Positions 53,409 to 61,358 of a stretch of DNA of 64,000 nt are shown piece by piece. This stretch comes from Humibacillus xanthopallidus. GTDB taxonomy: Bacteria > Actinomycetota > Actinomycetes > Actinomycetales > Dermatophilaceae. The translations under genes and the position numbers were made by a program. The first letter of the stretch is position 1, and every line of letters begins with the position of its first letter. The DNA lies in assembly GCF_006716675.1 (NCBI RefSeq), contig NZ_VFPM01000001.1, positions 124,001 through 188,000 of the forward strand, written 5' to 3'. The notes under the pieces are model-generated. The model worked only from the letters and a program-made list of their open reading frames with translations. It ran no database searches and was not told the origin of the DNA.

Positions 53409-54878
53409 TTATGCCGGGACGGCGGGCACAGCGCCCGCGGCAGCCGCTCCACCTGTTCCACCGGCGGCGCCCGCAGTACCAGCCGGTATGCCGCTGCCTT
53501 CGCCGCCGCCGGACATCCCCGTCACCCCGGGGCCGGTCCCCGACGGCCTAGCGGGCATGGACGGTGCGCTCGGGAACGAGGGCTGACCTTTGCCATCCGT
53601 ACCGCCGGTGCCGCCACTGCCGCCACTGCCGTTGCTGCCGTCGGTCCCGTTGCCGTCGGCGCCGTTGACCGCCGGGTTGTCGTCGTCGCGCCGCTGGTTG
53701 GGCTGCTGGTTGCGCTGCTGACTGTTGCGCCGGTCGGAGCTGAAGTCCGGGACGTAGCTGGAGTCCCCGACGCCCATCTGGTTGGTCAGGTCCGCGCCCA
53801 TCGCCGCTCCCCTGGAGCCGACGGTCGCGACCAGACCCAGACCGGCTGCGGCGAGGCCGCCGAAGCGGCTGCTGGTGGAGCTCTCGCCGGCGCCCTCGGC
53901 CTGGGAGCGTCCGTGCTCATCCGTGCTCGACGCCGCCGCGGAGGTGGAGTCGCCGGTGCTGCTTTTGCCGGCGAGGACTCCGCTGAGGCCGCCTTGGGCG
54001 GCCATCCCGGCGCGCAGCGCGGCGCCGGAGGAGGTGCCGGGGTCGGTGAACGCGAGCAGGTTGAAGAGGGCGAGCGGGCTCGCGCAGCCGATGCAGATGA
54101 GGATGACGCCGGGCACTGCGGTGCCGATGGCCTTCTGCAGGTCGTCCGTCATCCCGGTGGCGACGCCGGAGGTCATCTGCACCCCGACGCCGAGGACGAG
54201 GACCATCAGGACCGGGGTGAACGCGGCGGCGTGGAACCAGCGGAAGCTCTTCCAGAACCAGCTGCGACCGAAGTCGGACGACAGGCCTGCCGCGGAGATC
54301 GGTGTGGTCGCGGCGAGGACCATGAGCGCCCCGGCGCGGGTCAGCAGGACGAGCAGGTGCCCGATGGCGGCGAAGACCAGCACGATGCCCATCAGCCCGA
54401 GCACGGTGGCGACGGTGCCGTCGGAGATGTCGGCGACGTCGATCGGGGTGCCGAGCGGGCGGAACTGCGCCCAGCTGTCGACATGCAGCAGCGTGGCCAT
54501 GAGGGCCTTGGTCAGGCCGCCGCAGGCGGCGAGGACCGCGATGCCGTAACCGATCCAGGCGACCCACACGAGCAGGAACTGGCCGGTGCCGACGAGCACC
54601 TGCCCGATGGAGCGGCCGTCCCTGCGGAAGGCGGCGATCCCGAGCTGCGCCACCGTGAGGATGAGCATGAGGCTCAGCCCGATCCAGAACGTCACCCGGT
54701 AGAGCGACCCAGCGGGGCCGCCCTCGCTCAGGTCCGGGGTGGTGAAGTCGTCGACGATGCCCAGGACGAGCCTGAGCAGCCACAGGCCGGCGTTCCACAG
54801 GCCGAGCATCGCGGCCGTCCAGCCGTCGGCGATGACCTTGCCTGCAGCGGATGCGAGGTAGGAGAACGGGTCGAGCAT
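53409..54878 (-). CDS. VirB6/TrbL-like polytopic membrane protein
   Basis: 489 residues. A short N-terminal amphipathic part is followed by about six membrane helices between residues 60 and 300 (VTFWIGLSLMLILTVAQLGI; FLLVWVAWIGYGIAVLAACG; VLGLMGIVLVFAAIGHLLVL; ALMVLAATTPISAAGLSS; FTPVLMVLVLGVGVQMTSGV; VPGVILICIGCASPLALFNL). The last 180 residues are disordered, with Asn/Gln/Asp and Gly-rich tracts ending in a Pro/Gly/Ala tail. This is the layout of the inner channel component of Gram-positive type IV secretion systems. Three bases separate its stop region from the promoterless start of the next gene unit upstream at 54881. Confidence 0.85.
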   Translation of the reverse strand: MLDPFSYLASAAGKVIADGWTAAMLGLWNAGLWLLRLVLGIVDDFTTPDLSEGGPAGSLYRVTFWIGLSLMLILTVAQLGIAAFRRDGRSIGQVLVGTGQFLLVWVAWIGYGIAVLAACGGLTKALMATLLHVDSWAQFRPLGTPIDVADISDGTVATVLGLMGIVLVFAAIGHLLVLLTRAGALMVLAATTPISAAGLSSDFGRSWFWKSFRWFHAAAFTPVLMVLVLGVGVQMTSGVATGMTDDLQKAIGTAVPGVILICIGCASPLALFNLLAFTDPGTSSGAALRAGMAAQGGLSGVLAGKSSTGDSTSAAASSTDEHGRSQAEGAGESSTSSRFGGLAAAGLGLVATVGSRGAAMGADLTNQMGVGDSSYVPDFSSDRRNSQQRNQQPNQRRDDDNPAVNGADGNGTDGSNGSGGSGGTGGTDGKGQPSFPSAPSMPARPSGTGPGVTGMSGGGEGSGIPAGTAGAAGGTGGAAAAGAVPAVPA

Positions 54879-54880
54879 GC

Positions 54881-55930
54881 TCAGGACCCCACGCTTCCGG
54901 CAGCCGCCCCGGCAGCGGGCACAACCCCAGGCGCCGCATCGGGCGCATCACCAGTGTCGGGACGGGCGTCGGGAGCGAGGGGTGCGTCGACCCAGGTCCG
55001 CCACCCTGCCTTGATGGCCAGGTCGGTGCCCGGCCACGTCGACGGCGCCGGGGCGGGGCTCGGTCCGGGAGCGATTAGCCACCGGCCCCCACCTGCCTCA
55101 CGTCCCCCGCCATTTCCCGCTTCACCGGTGCCGTCGGCGCTTATGCCATCCGTCCCGCCGGTCCATTGCATGCGTTCGCAGTGGCCGTAGGCGACCCGCG
55201 CGTCGGTCGTGATGACGGCCTGCACGTCGAGCAGGACGCAGGCGAGCACCCAGTCGTCGCCGTCGACGCCCTTGACCATGCCGGCGACCGGGGTGACGCT
55301 GACCGTCACCCCGGGGTCCTTGCTCTGCCCTTGTCCGGCTGCGGCGAGGAAGGCCTGGACGTTGCGGGTGAGCGGCCAGTCGGCCACCTCGACGGCCCCG
55401 GTCAGTGTCCACTGGCGGTGGACGTCGTTGACCTGCGGGATGGACATGCCTTGCAGAACGGTGGATTCGATCGCGGCGAGCTGGGCCACTGCCCCCGCCG
55501 GGGTCTTCGGGAAACCGGTCGGGACGCCCGAGGGGCCGGTCCGCGTCACCGCCGGGATGAGCAGCGTCGGGGCGGGGTGGGCCGAGGGGACACCGCGTCG
55601 GGCACTGTCCGGGTCGACCTCGAGCATCGGTGCAGCAGCGACACGGTCGCGGTACGCCTGACCCCTCGCCGAGCCGGCCGGTGCATCCCGGCCGGCATCG
55701 CCGGGGATCTCGGCTCGAGTGGTCTCCCCGATGGCCGGGGATCCGGGTGAGGAGGATGCGCCGAGGGAACCGAGCGCGTAATAGACCGCCAGCCACAGGC
55801 CGACGAGGAAGACGAGCGCGGACAGCACACCGCTGGCGAGAACGGTCAGCAATTGTCGCCGGTCCCAGCCGCGGGCGGTGCCGTCGTGCAGAGCAGCGGA
55901 TCGAGCGGGAGGTCGGGTGGCGGGTCGCAT
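54881..55930 (-). CDS. Conjugation membrane-anchored protein, VirB8/TcpC-like fold possible
   Basis: 349 residues from the ATG at 55930, whose A is shared with the upstream stop (TGATG). One membrane helix at about 22-44 (LTVLASGVLSALVFLVGLWL), then an extracytoplasmic part: linker, a folded region at about 140-280 (AGAVAQLAAIESTVLQGMSI ... VHRQWTLTGAVEVADWPLTR ... WVLACVLLDVQAVITTDARV) and a Gly/Pro/Ala-rich C-terminus. One N-terminal helix plus an external domain is the plan of VirB8/TcpC scaffold proteins; the family link is inferred from layout and operon position. Confidence 0.65.
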   Translation of the reverse strand: MRPATRPPARSAALHDGTARGWDRRQLLTVLASGVLSALVFLVGLWLAVYYALGSLGASSSPGSPAIGETTRAEIPGDAGRDAPAGSARGQAYRDRVAAAPMLEVDPDSARRGVPSAHPAPTLLIPAVTRTGPSGVPTGFPKTPAGAVAQLAAIESTVLQGMSIPQVNDVHRQWTLTGAVEVADWPLTRNVQAFLAAAGQGQSKDPGVTVSVTPVAGMVKGVDGDDWVLACVLLDVQAVITTDARVAYGHCERMQWTGGTDGISADGTGEAGNGGGREAGGGRWLIAPGPSPAPAPSTWPGTDLAIKAGWRTWVDAPLAPDARPDTGDAPDAAPGVVPAAGAAAGSVGS

Positions 55931-56241
55931 CAGACGCACCCGTTGCCGGTCATGGCGCTGACGATCCCCGGGAGGATGAGGTAGCCGATGACGGCCACGA
56001 ACACCATCGCGAGGCCGACGACGCCGGCCTTGCTCGCGTGCGGCATGCCGAAGATGCGGCCGCCGACGACGGCGCCGATGCCGACGACGATCCCGAGGGT
56101 GAAGAGGATCCCAACACCCCACAGCACGTAACCCATGAGCTGGTCGGCATAGACCTGGGCGCCCGGTGGGGCCACCGGGCACACCTTGTGCGGCAGGGCG
56201 GCATACGCGGCCGAGGCGTTCTGGGCGGTGGCGGCGTTCAT
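55930..56241 (-). CDS. Small two-helix membrane protein, VirB2/pilin-like
   Basis: 103 residues from the ATG at 56241, overlapping the upstream stop (ATGA). Two hydrophobic helices: GYVLWGVGILFTLGIVVGIG (about 36-56) and AGVVGLAMVFVAVIGYLILP (about 71-92), with a short charged loop (GRIFGMPHASK) between. This is the size and topology of VirB2/TrbC-type subunits, and it lies just ahead of the VirB8-like and VirB6-like genes. Two cysteines (near residues 20 and 102) could form a disulfide. Confidence 0.65.
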   Translation of the reverse strand: MNAATAQNASAAYAALPHKVCPVAPPGAQVYADQLMGYVLWGVGILFTLGIVVGIGAVVGGRIFGMPHASKAGVVGLAMVFVAVIGYLILPGIVSAMTGNGCV

Positions 56242-57095
56242 GATGGGAGGTCTTTCTCGTGGATGTCGGGACGGGCGAGCCGGAGCAGGGTGGCCGCCGC
56301 GCGGAGCAGCGCCGGCGGGAGGGGCTGGGAATCGAGGCCTCGAGCGGCGAGCCCTGTGTCGGTCGGGATCTCGACGAGCCGGCCGCACCGCTCAAGTTCC
56401 CGCGTCCGCGGGCCCTCGGATGCTGCAATCCCCCGCGGCCAGCGCGCGCGCCGGGGACCGACCACGCCGGCCACCACGTCGGCCACGTCGGCCAGGTCGT
56501 GGTCATCCAGCAGGGCGAGTGCCCCTTCGAGGCGGCGCAGTCCCGGCACGGTCGCCGAGGTGACCGCGATGACCGTGGGCGCGCGGCGCACTTGCTCGGC
56601 CAGCCAGGACGACCCAGCGAGCAGCTGACCCAGCTCGCACGAGACGTCAAGGACGCTGAGACCCACCGGTTGTGTCGGCGCGGCCGGCAACGGTACGTCC
56701 ACCGAGCCGGTCACGTCCGCCGTGATGCGCTCGAGCAGGACCCGGTCGCGCCGGCCCTGCGACCAGCTGTTGCCGGTGTGGCCGAGCTCCGCGGTGGCTG
56801 CCGCGGCCAGTCCTGAGGCGGTGGCGGTGGCGCACTCGATGACCCGCGCGGCCCCTGAGGCAGTCGCGATCGCGACGGCAAGGGTGGTGGCGCCGGCGCA
56901 GCCGTGGCAACCGATGACCGTCAGGACCGGCTCGCTCGGCTCCCACACCACATCGGACGTCGACGTGCCGGGGGTTGGGGAGGTCGCGCGCCGAAGGTGG
57001 CCGCCGCTGCGGAACTGGCCGGCCTGCACGGCCAGCCACGCCCGCTTCAGCTCGTCCGTGCTCACCGCCCGGCGCGGGCCGGCAGTGGTGGTCAC
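56238..57095 (-). CDS. Degenerate ParA/MinD-like protein of the transfer operon
   Basis: 285 residues from the GTG at 57095 that overlaps the upstream stop (GTGA). After about 60 residues comes EPVLTVIGCHGCAGATTLAV, a P-loop-like turn matching the deviant Walker A of ParA-type ATPases (KGGxGKT) but with alanine in place of the catalytic lysine. Later QPVGLSVLDVSCELGQLLAG resembles the switch region and TVIAVTSATVPGLRRLEGAL the following strand/helix. ATP hydrolysis is therefore doubtful. Such ParA-like relatives recur in actinobacterial conjugation operons; the role may be structural or regulatory. Confidence 0.65.
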   Translation of the reverse strand: MTTTAGPRRAVSTDELKRAWLAVQAGQFRSGGHLRRATSPTPGTSTSDVVWEPSEPVLTVIGCHGCAGATTLAVAIATASGAARVIECATATASGLAAAATAELGHTGNSWSQGRRDRVLLERITADVTGSVDVPLPAAPTQPVGLSVLDVSCELGQLLAGSSWLAEQVRRAPTVIAVTSATVPGLRRLEGALALLDDHDLADVADVVAGVVGPRRARWPRGIAASEGPRTRELERCGRLVEIPTDTGLAARGLDSQPLPPALLRAAATLLRLARPDIHEKDLPS

Positions 57096-57331
57096 GACGG
57101 TCCTGCATCGGACGCCCTGCGGCGTGCGTCGAGGGCTTGCCGGAGCGCCTCGGGGTCGAGCCGTGAGAGTGCCACCTTGGCGCGCTGCACCTCGTGCAGC
57201 CGCTCGACGCAGGCAGCGAGCTCGTCGATCGTCGCGACCTCCGTGCTGGCGAGGTCCATCAGGCGCTCGGCGTCTCTCGGGTCTGTCTCTGTCACGGTTT
57301 CTCGCACGGTCTCTCGCACGGTCACTGTCAT
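57092..57331 (-). CDS. Small helical protein in the transfer operon
   Basis: 79 residues from the ATG at 57331; GAGG lies only 3 bases upstream, so a nearby GTG may be the true start. The N-terminus has an imperfect repeat, VRETVRETVTET, from direct repeats in the DNA (CTCGCACGGT repeated at 57299-57320). The rest is one or two amphipathic helices (STEVATIDELAACVERLHEV, ALSRLDPEALRQALDARR). No family recognised. Its stop overlaps the next start. Confidence 0.55.
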   Translation of the reverse strand: MTVTVRETVRETVTETDPRDAERLMDLASTEVATIDELAACVERLHEVQRAKVALSRLDPEALRQALDARRRASDAGPS

Positions 57332-57376
57332 CACCTCGCCGCCTAAAGCCCGCCCGCATCGGCTGGCGGTCACCGG

Positions 57377-58240
57377 TCACGCCGGCACCTTCGCGGCCGT
57401 GACACCTCGGGCGTCCCGCAGGGCGCGGATGGCGCGGCTGGTGCGCCGGCGGACCGTGATGGCGGCGACTCCCCGCCGACCGGCGACCTCGGCGGAGACG
57501 CCGTTGCCGAGCAGCCCCGCGTGGCCACGCCCCGACCTCAAGGTCTGCTGCCGGTCAGCGGCCTGCGCGACGTCGACCAGCAGGGACCGGTCCTCGTCGG
57601 TGATGACGCCGCCCACGCATGCCCAGTCCAGCAGCTCGGCCAGTTCCTGCTGCGCCGAGGTCTCTGCGGGCTCGGAAGGCTCCGCCGACATGGCCTCCCA
57701 GATCGTCTCGGACGGCGCGACCGGGAAGGTCCTCGCCCACGTCGGGTCCGCCGCCGCCCCAACACCGAGGTCCCGCATGACCGCCTTGCGGGCATTCATC
57801 AAGATGTTCGCCGCGACCCGGTGCCCCCGCTGCCAGCGGAAGGTCCGCGCCTCCATCCACAACGCGGCCGCCAGCATCTGGTCGATCCGCGGGGACAGCG
57901 TGAACATCCGGGAAGCCAGAAGACTCACCCCCGGAAGCAGCACCCACGCCAGAGCCCCAGTCGCGACGACGTCGTCACCGCCCTCAGGCGAGGACAGCTC
58001 CGCCAACGCCAACAGCACCGCGTCGGCGTCATCGCGCTCGGCCTGCCGCAACCACGCCGGCAGCTCCAGCAGGTCCCCCACCACACCCAGCACCGGGTGG
58101 GCCGACACCCACCCCGGCCACCGAGACCGAGCCACCCCCAGGACGTCACTCTCCGGGTCACCCAGACCCAGCTGCGTCGCGACACTCATCATGAGCTCCT
58201 TCCGCCGTGTAGACACGGCAGGAAGGTCGCTCTCAGACAT
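57377..58240 (-). CDS. Sigma-factor-like regulator at the head of the transfer operon
   Basis: 287 residues from the ATG at 58240; the open frame continues to 58570 without coding signs. The C-terminus (SAEVAGRRGVAAITVRRRTS, RAIRALRDARG) closely resembles sigma-70 region 4 (A-x-x-x-G-...-TVR-x-R-...-RA-x-R-x-LR). The middle has WMEARTFRWQRGHRVAANIL and MNARKAVMRDLGV, possibly a region 2 relative. It is the first gene of the minus-strand transfer cluster and so could switch the operon on. Sigma function is inferred; it may be a divergent DNA-binding regulator. Confidence 0.6.
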   Translation of the reverse strand: MSESDLPAVSTRRKELMMSVATQLGLGDPESDVLGVARSRWPGWVSAHPVLGVVGDLLELPAWLRQAERDDADAVLLALAELSSPEGGDDVVATGALAWVLLPGVSLLASRMFTLSPRIDQMLAAALWMEARTFRWQRGHRVAANILMNARKAVMRDLGVGAAADPTWARTFPVAPSETIWEAMSAEPSEPAETSAQQELAELLDWACVGGVITDEDRSLLVDVAQAADRQQTLRSGRGHAGLLGNGVSAEVAGRRGVAAITVRRRTSRAIRALRDARGVTAAKVPA

Positions 58241-58693
58241 CCCCGGGAATGTCACCGCCTTCGGGCGCCCGCACCTGGGGGACGTGGTGCGCAGAAGGGG
58301 GGGTACAACGTCCTGACCTGCAACGATGCGACGTACCCCAGGAAGTCGAGATTCGCGCCGCGCCCTGCGAAACCTCGCCCGAAGGGCGCTTCGAAGTGAT
58401 CTCGACCCGTCCTCGTGTCGCGACCCGGAGCAGACCCCAACCGCGCGGAAACGTCCCTGCCCGAGGTCTTGGCACTCTCCTAGACCGATCCGTGCAGAAG
58501 GCTCACGACAACCGCGCCGCGCTAGCGGTGGCCCGTCGTCACAAAGATGATCGACAAGGTGAGGTGGCATTCAGCTGGGGATGCTGGGTTGCTCTCGTGT
58601 CCGGTCCAAGGGGCTTTCTCGGGCCTTACGACGCGCTGACCAACGAGTTGACGGCGAAGGCTCACCAGCTCTGACCGCCGATACTCGGGCATT
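58241..58693. other. Intergenic region, probable right edge of the conjugative element
   Basis: 453 bases with no supported gene or RNA. It separates the transfer operon from the defence-like genes, so an attachment site could lie here, but no matching direct repeat or tRNA end was identified. Confidence 0.35.
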
Positions 58694-59113
58694 TCACGAG
58701 GCCGCGCCATTCGTGCCCAGGTGCGGCGACGAAGGCGATGACTCGTCATTGACCGACTCGGATGCGCGACGCCGGGGCCGCCGTTGGGTGGCCGACGTGC
58801 TCACGTACATGGCCATCCCCAGGACAAGGAGGGTCAGGAGGGCCGCTGGCCTGTCGTCGCGCTGCTCGCCCTGTCGCGCGATGATCGTGAGCAGGTCCCT
58901 CGCAGTCCAGCCATTGACCACCGACTGCTGTGGTGCGCCGCTGGCAGCCTTTTGGTTGATGCTGTCGTCGAGCAGAACGCTCGAGATGGCGGCGTCGCTC
59001 GTCGTGCTCCGGGGCGCCATCCCGAAGAAGACGCCGATGGCCGCGATGGCGAGGATGAGCGCTCCCACGATCCGCACGACGGAGCGCTGGTTGCGCGCGC
59101 TTGCAGCCTTCAT
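58694..59113 (-). CDS. Small membrane protein, coupled to the secreted protein gene
   Basis: 139 residues. Two membrane helices, VVRIVGALILAIAAIGVFFG (about 12-31) and AALLTLLVLGMAMYVSTSAT (about 90-109), with about 58 residues between them including VVNGWTARDLLTIIARQGEQ, and a basic then acidic C-terminus. The start ATG overlaps the stop of the secreted-protein gene (ATGA at 59110-59113). Not recognised; co-translation suggests it works with that protein at the membrane. Confidence 0.6.
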   Translation of the reverse strand: MKAASARNQRSVVRIVGALILAIAAIGVFFGMAPRSTTSDAAISSVLLDDSINQKAASGAPQQSVVNGWTARDLLTIIARQGEQRDDRPAALLTLLVLGMAMYVSTSATQRRPRRRASESVNDESSPSSPHLGTNGAAS

Positions 59114-59589
59114 CGCTTGGTCCAGTCGCTGCAGCCGCTGGACTCGAAGAACTTGTCGCTCTTCTTGATGGTGACGACGACCTGGCCGGCGCTGTTGCCG
59201 TTGTCGATGATCGAGCCGAGGCTGTCTCCTCCCGTGAGCCTGGCCCAGTAGCAGTTTCCACTCTCGGGCTTCTTGGACACGTAGGTGCCGGGCTTGACGT
59301 CGACTCCTACCTGGTAGGTGCCGTCTCCCGCCATTGCGACTGCCGGAGGCGGCGGTGGTGCCGTCACCGTCTTGGTCGGGCCAGGCACCTCCACGGTCTG
59401 CGTGACGGTGGGACCCGCGATGGTCTCCTGCGGCACCTCGGGGGCGGGCGCAGTGACAGTGACGGTCGGTGCCGTCGCCAGGGCCGCTGTGGCGGAGCTC
59501 TCGCCGCTCCCGCCTGACCCGGAGGCCGCACCGATGCCGAGGGCGACCAGAGCCGTGGCTCCGTATCCGATGACGTGCTTGATGTTCAT
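59110..59589 (-). CDS. Secreted protein with C-terminal beta-rich domain
   Basis: 159 residues from the ATG at 59589, with AAGGAAGAAAC upstream. The N-terminus is a signal peptide or anchor (VIGYGATALVALGIGAASGS), then a Thr/Val/Pro-rich linker (about 35-85), then a compact domain: GDGTYQVGVDVKPGTYVSKK, SGNCYWARLTGGDSLGSIID, VVVTIKKSDKFFESSGCSDW. The G-x-Y-x-V-G-x-D-(I/V)-x-P-G-T-Y pattern is common in small secreted actinobacterial proteins of unknown function; the two cysteines probably form a disulfide. Coupled to the membrane-protein gene downstream. Confidence 0.7.
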   Translation of the reverse strand: MNIKHVIGYGATALVALGIGAASGSGGSGESSATAALATAPTVTVTAPAPEVPQETIAGPTVTQTVEVPGPTKTVTAPPPPPAVAMAGDGTYQVGVDVKPGTYVSKKPESGNCYWARLTGGDSLGSIIDNGNSAGQVVVTIKKSDKFFESSGCSDWTKR

Positions 59590-59699
59590 GTTTCTTCCTT
59601 CAGTTGTCGGGCGCCACATGCCGCAGCACCCGGGATTTCGTTCTTGGTCAAGCTGAGCGGGCCAGCCGCCACCCCTCCGCAGCGACCGGCCCGCGTCTT

Positions 59700-61166
59700 T
59701 CAGGCAGCGCCGCTGGCGCGCCCGGTCTCGGGGGTGTAGTCGGCTTCGAGGTCGGCCGCTTCCATCGCGACGCCGGCCAGTGCATCGAGCGCCCGCGACA
59801 GGTGCCCCTCCACGCCCGTCTGCACGGTGTTGCACTCCTTGTCGATGGCGTCAGCGCCCCTGCGGATCGATCCGGAGGTGGTTCGGATCTTGTTGACTCG
59901 ATCGAGCAGACCCATCGCAGCGACGATCTCCTCCTCGGCGGTCTCGAGCCCCTCGACGTCGCGCCGCGACGCGGCGGCCAGCGCACTGACGCGCATGAGT
60001 TGGACCACGGTGCGTAGCAGGTCGCTGTCGTCTGCTGCCGGGTCGAAGGCGATGACGACCCGGCGGGCTCCGAGCACGCGGATCGTCTGCCCCTTGTTCT
60101 GCTCCGCGGTGCGGACGACGCCGATCGACGCGGCCGCAGTGCGGTTGCGCTCCGCCTCGTCGAGGTAGTCGTTCCAGATGCGGCCGTCCGTGGAGTCGTG
60201 CATCTCGAGGACGACCCGGGCGGCTCCTCCCGCGATGGTCAGGACGCCGTCGCCTTTCTTGCAGCGCTGGATGGTGCCCATGAGTCCTCCCATGTCGGTG
60301 TACTCGTCGCCGAGGCCGGCTGCGATGCCCTCCATGACCGCGTTGACCTCCAACTCGAAGATGCTTCCCTTGAGGGGAGTGACGCTCGCGGTGCGCGAGA
60401 CAGCCGCGGCTGCGGCCTTCTGGACCTCTACCGCCTTGGCGAGCTCGTCGACCTTGCCGACGAGAGCGAGGTGGTTCTTGTCCATCGCATCGCTCAGCAC
60501 CTGCTGCTGGTCTGCGAGCGTCTTGGCTTGCTTGGCGAACGGCGACGTCGGATCGGCGGGGTCGAACTGACGACTGACCCTGACTAGCAGCTCGTCGGTC
60601 TGCTTGAACGCCTGGTCGCCGATCTTGCGGCCGACGGACTCGAGCACCGGCCCCAGCTTGGCGAGCAGCTCAGGGTTCTCGCCGCCGAAGATCCGCTCGA
60701 CATCGGCGCGCAGCCCATCCGTCGTCGACTTGACCGTCTCGGCGTATGCCGCGCGCGTCGAGGCGCCGGTTTCAGCGATCACCTTGCGCACGTCGTCCGT
60801 GGCCTTGGCGACCGCCTCGGCAGCGGCCTTGACCGCGGATCCGGTGACGTCGGCGGCTTGGGCGCTGGACGCCTCCGTGCGGGCCGCGACGTCAGCGACG
60901 AGCCGTTCCAGCTCGAAGGTGTCCTGTGCTCCACCGGCGGACGCGATGGCCTGCGCCCCGACGGCGAGGGCCTGCGTGACGAAGCCGCCGAGGTCAACGC
61001 CGGCCATCTCCATGGCCGGCACCGCGACGCCGCGGCGACCGGTCGACCAGCGCAGCGCCTCGGTGGCGACAGCCGGGTCGACGACCGTGAGCTGGGTGAT
61101 GACGAGTGCGCTGGCGGCGGGGTCGAAGGATGCCGCCGGAAGTGTGGGGCCCGAGTTCTCGTGCAT
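59700..61166 (-). CDS. Coiled-coil protein with nuclease-like core (DUF2130-like pattern)
   Basis: 488 residues from the ATG at 61166, with AGGAGG upstream. The N-terminal 130 residues include a segment about maturing VDLGGFVTQALAVGAQAIA; long Ala/Lys/Glu helices at about 85-260 (VTGSAVKAAAEAVAKATDDV) suggest coiled coil. The core at about 275-370 reads LKGSIFELEVNAVMEGIAAG, GDEYTDMGG, KKGDGVLTIAG, ARVVLEMHDSTDGRIWNDYL then DEAERNRTAAASIGVV. The spacing of Glu, Asp and Glu follows the PD-(D/E)xK nuclease pattern as in DUF2130 proteins, but the last motif is ExH rather than ExK. Divergent from the HTH/pseudomethylase gene, so it may belong to that defence locus. Confidence 0.55.
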   Translation of the reverse strand: MHENSGPTLPAASFDPAASALVITQLTVVDPAVATEALRWSTGRRGVAVPAMEMAGVDLGGFVTQALAVGAQAIASAGGAQDTFELERLVADVAARTEASSAQAADVTGSAVKAAAEAVAKATDDVRKVIAETGASTRAAYAETVKSTTDGLRADVERIFGGENPELLAKLGPVLESVGRKIGDQAFKQTDELLVRVSRQFDPADPTSPFAKQAKTLADQQQVLSDAMDKNHLALVGKVDELAKAVEVQKAAAAAVSRTASVTPLKGSIFELEVNAVMEGIAAGLGDEYTDMGGLMGTIQRCKKGDGVLTIAGGAARVVLEMHDSTDGRIWNDYLDEAERNRTAAASIGVVRTAEQNKGQTIRVLGARRVVIAFDPAADDSDLLRTVVQLMRVSALAAASRRDVEGLETAEEEIVAAMGLLDRVNKIRTTSGSIRRGADAIDKECNTVQTGVEGHLSRALDALAGVAMEAADLEADYTPETGRASGAA

Positions 61167-61255
61167 GGTGGCCCTCCTGGGGTCCATCGGCTGCGACCGT
61201 CGCTGCCGTTGACCCGAGACTGGCTTCCCAATCCCTGTCTCGCTCGCTCGATGGT

Positions 61256-61273
61256 TGATAACCAGTGTTATCA
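61256..61273. promoter_or_regulatory. Perfect palindrome between divergent defence-like genes
   Basis: TGATAACCAGTGTTATCA: inverted TGATAAC/GTTATCA with a CAGT centre, in the 192-base gap between genes starting at 61166 and 61359. It is a likely operator, possibly for the HTH protein encoded to its right. Confidence 0.5.
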
Positions 61274-61358
61274 GTGTTCGGTCGATTGATCTCCGCCATA
61301 GGGTTTAGCGTTGCCGCACGAACCCGGACACACCGGGCCCGCCACCGGAGAGGGGTAC

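Noticed and set aside
51514..53586. 690-codon plus-strand open frame opposite the VirB4-like and SCO6880 genes
   Set aside because: The translation is Arg/Gly/Pro-rich without motifs, and both minus-strand genes beneath it are clear family members.
57299..57320. CTCGCACGGT repeats as a regulatory iteron
   Set aside because: Only two to three short copies lie inside a coding region and encode a simple RETV repeat, so an iteron role is not supported.
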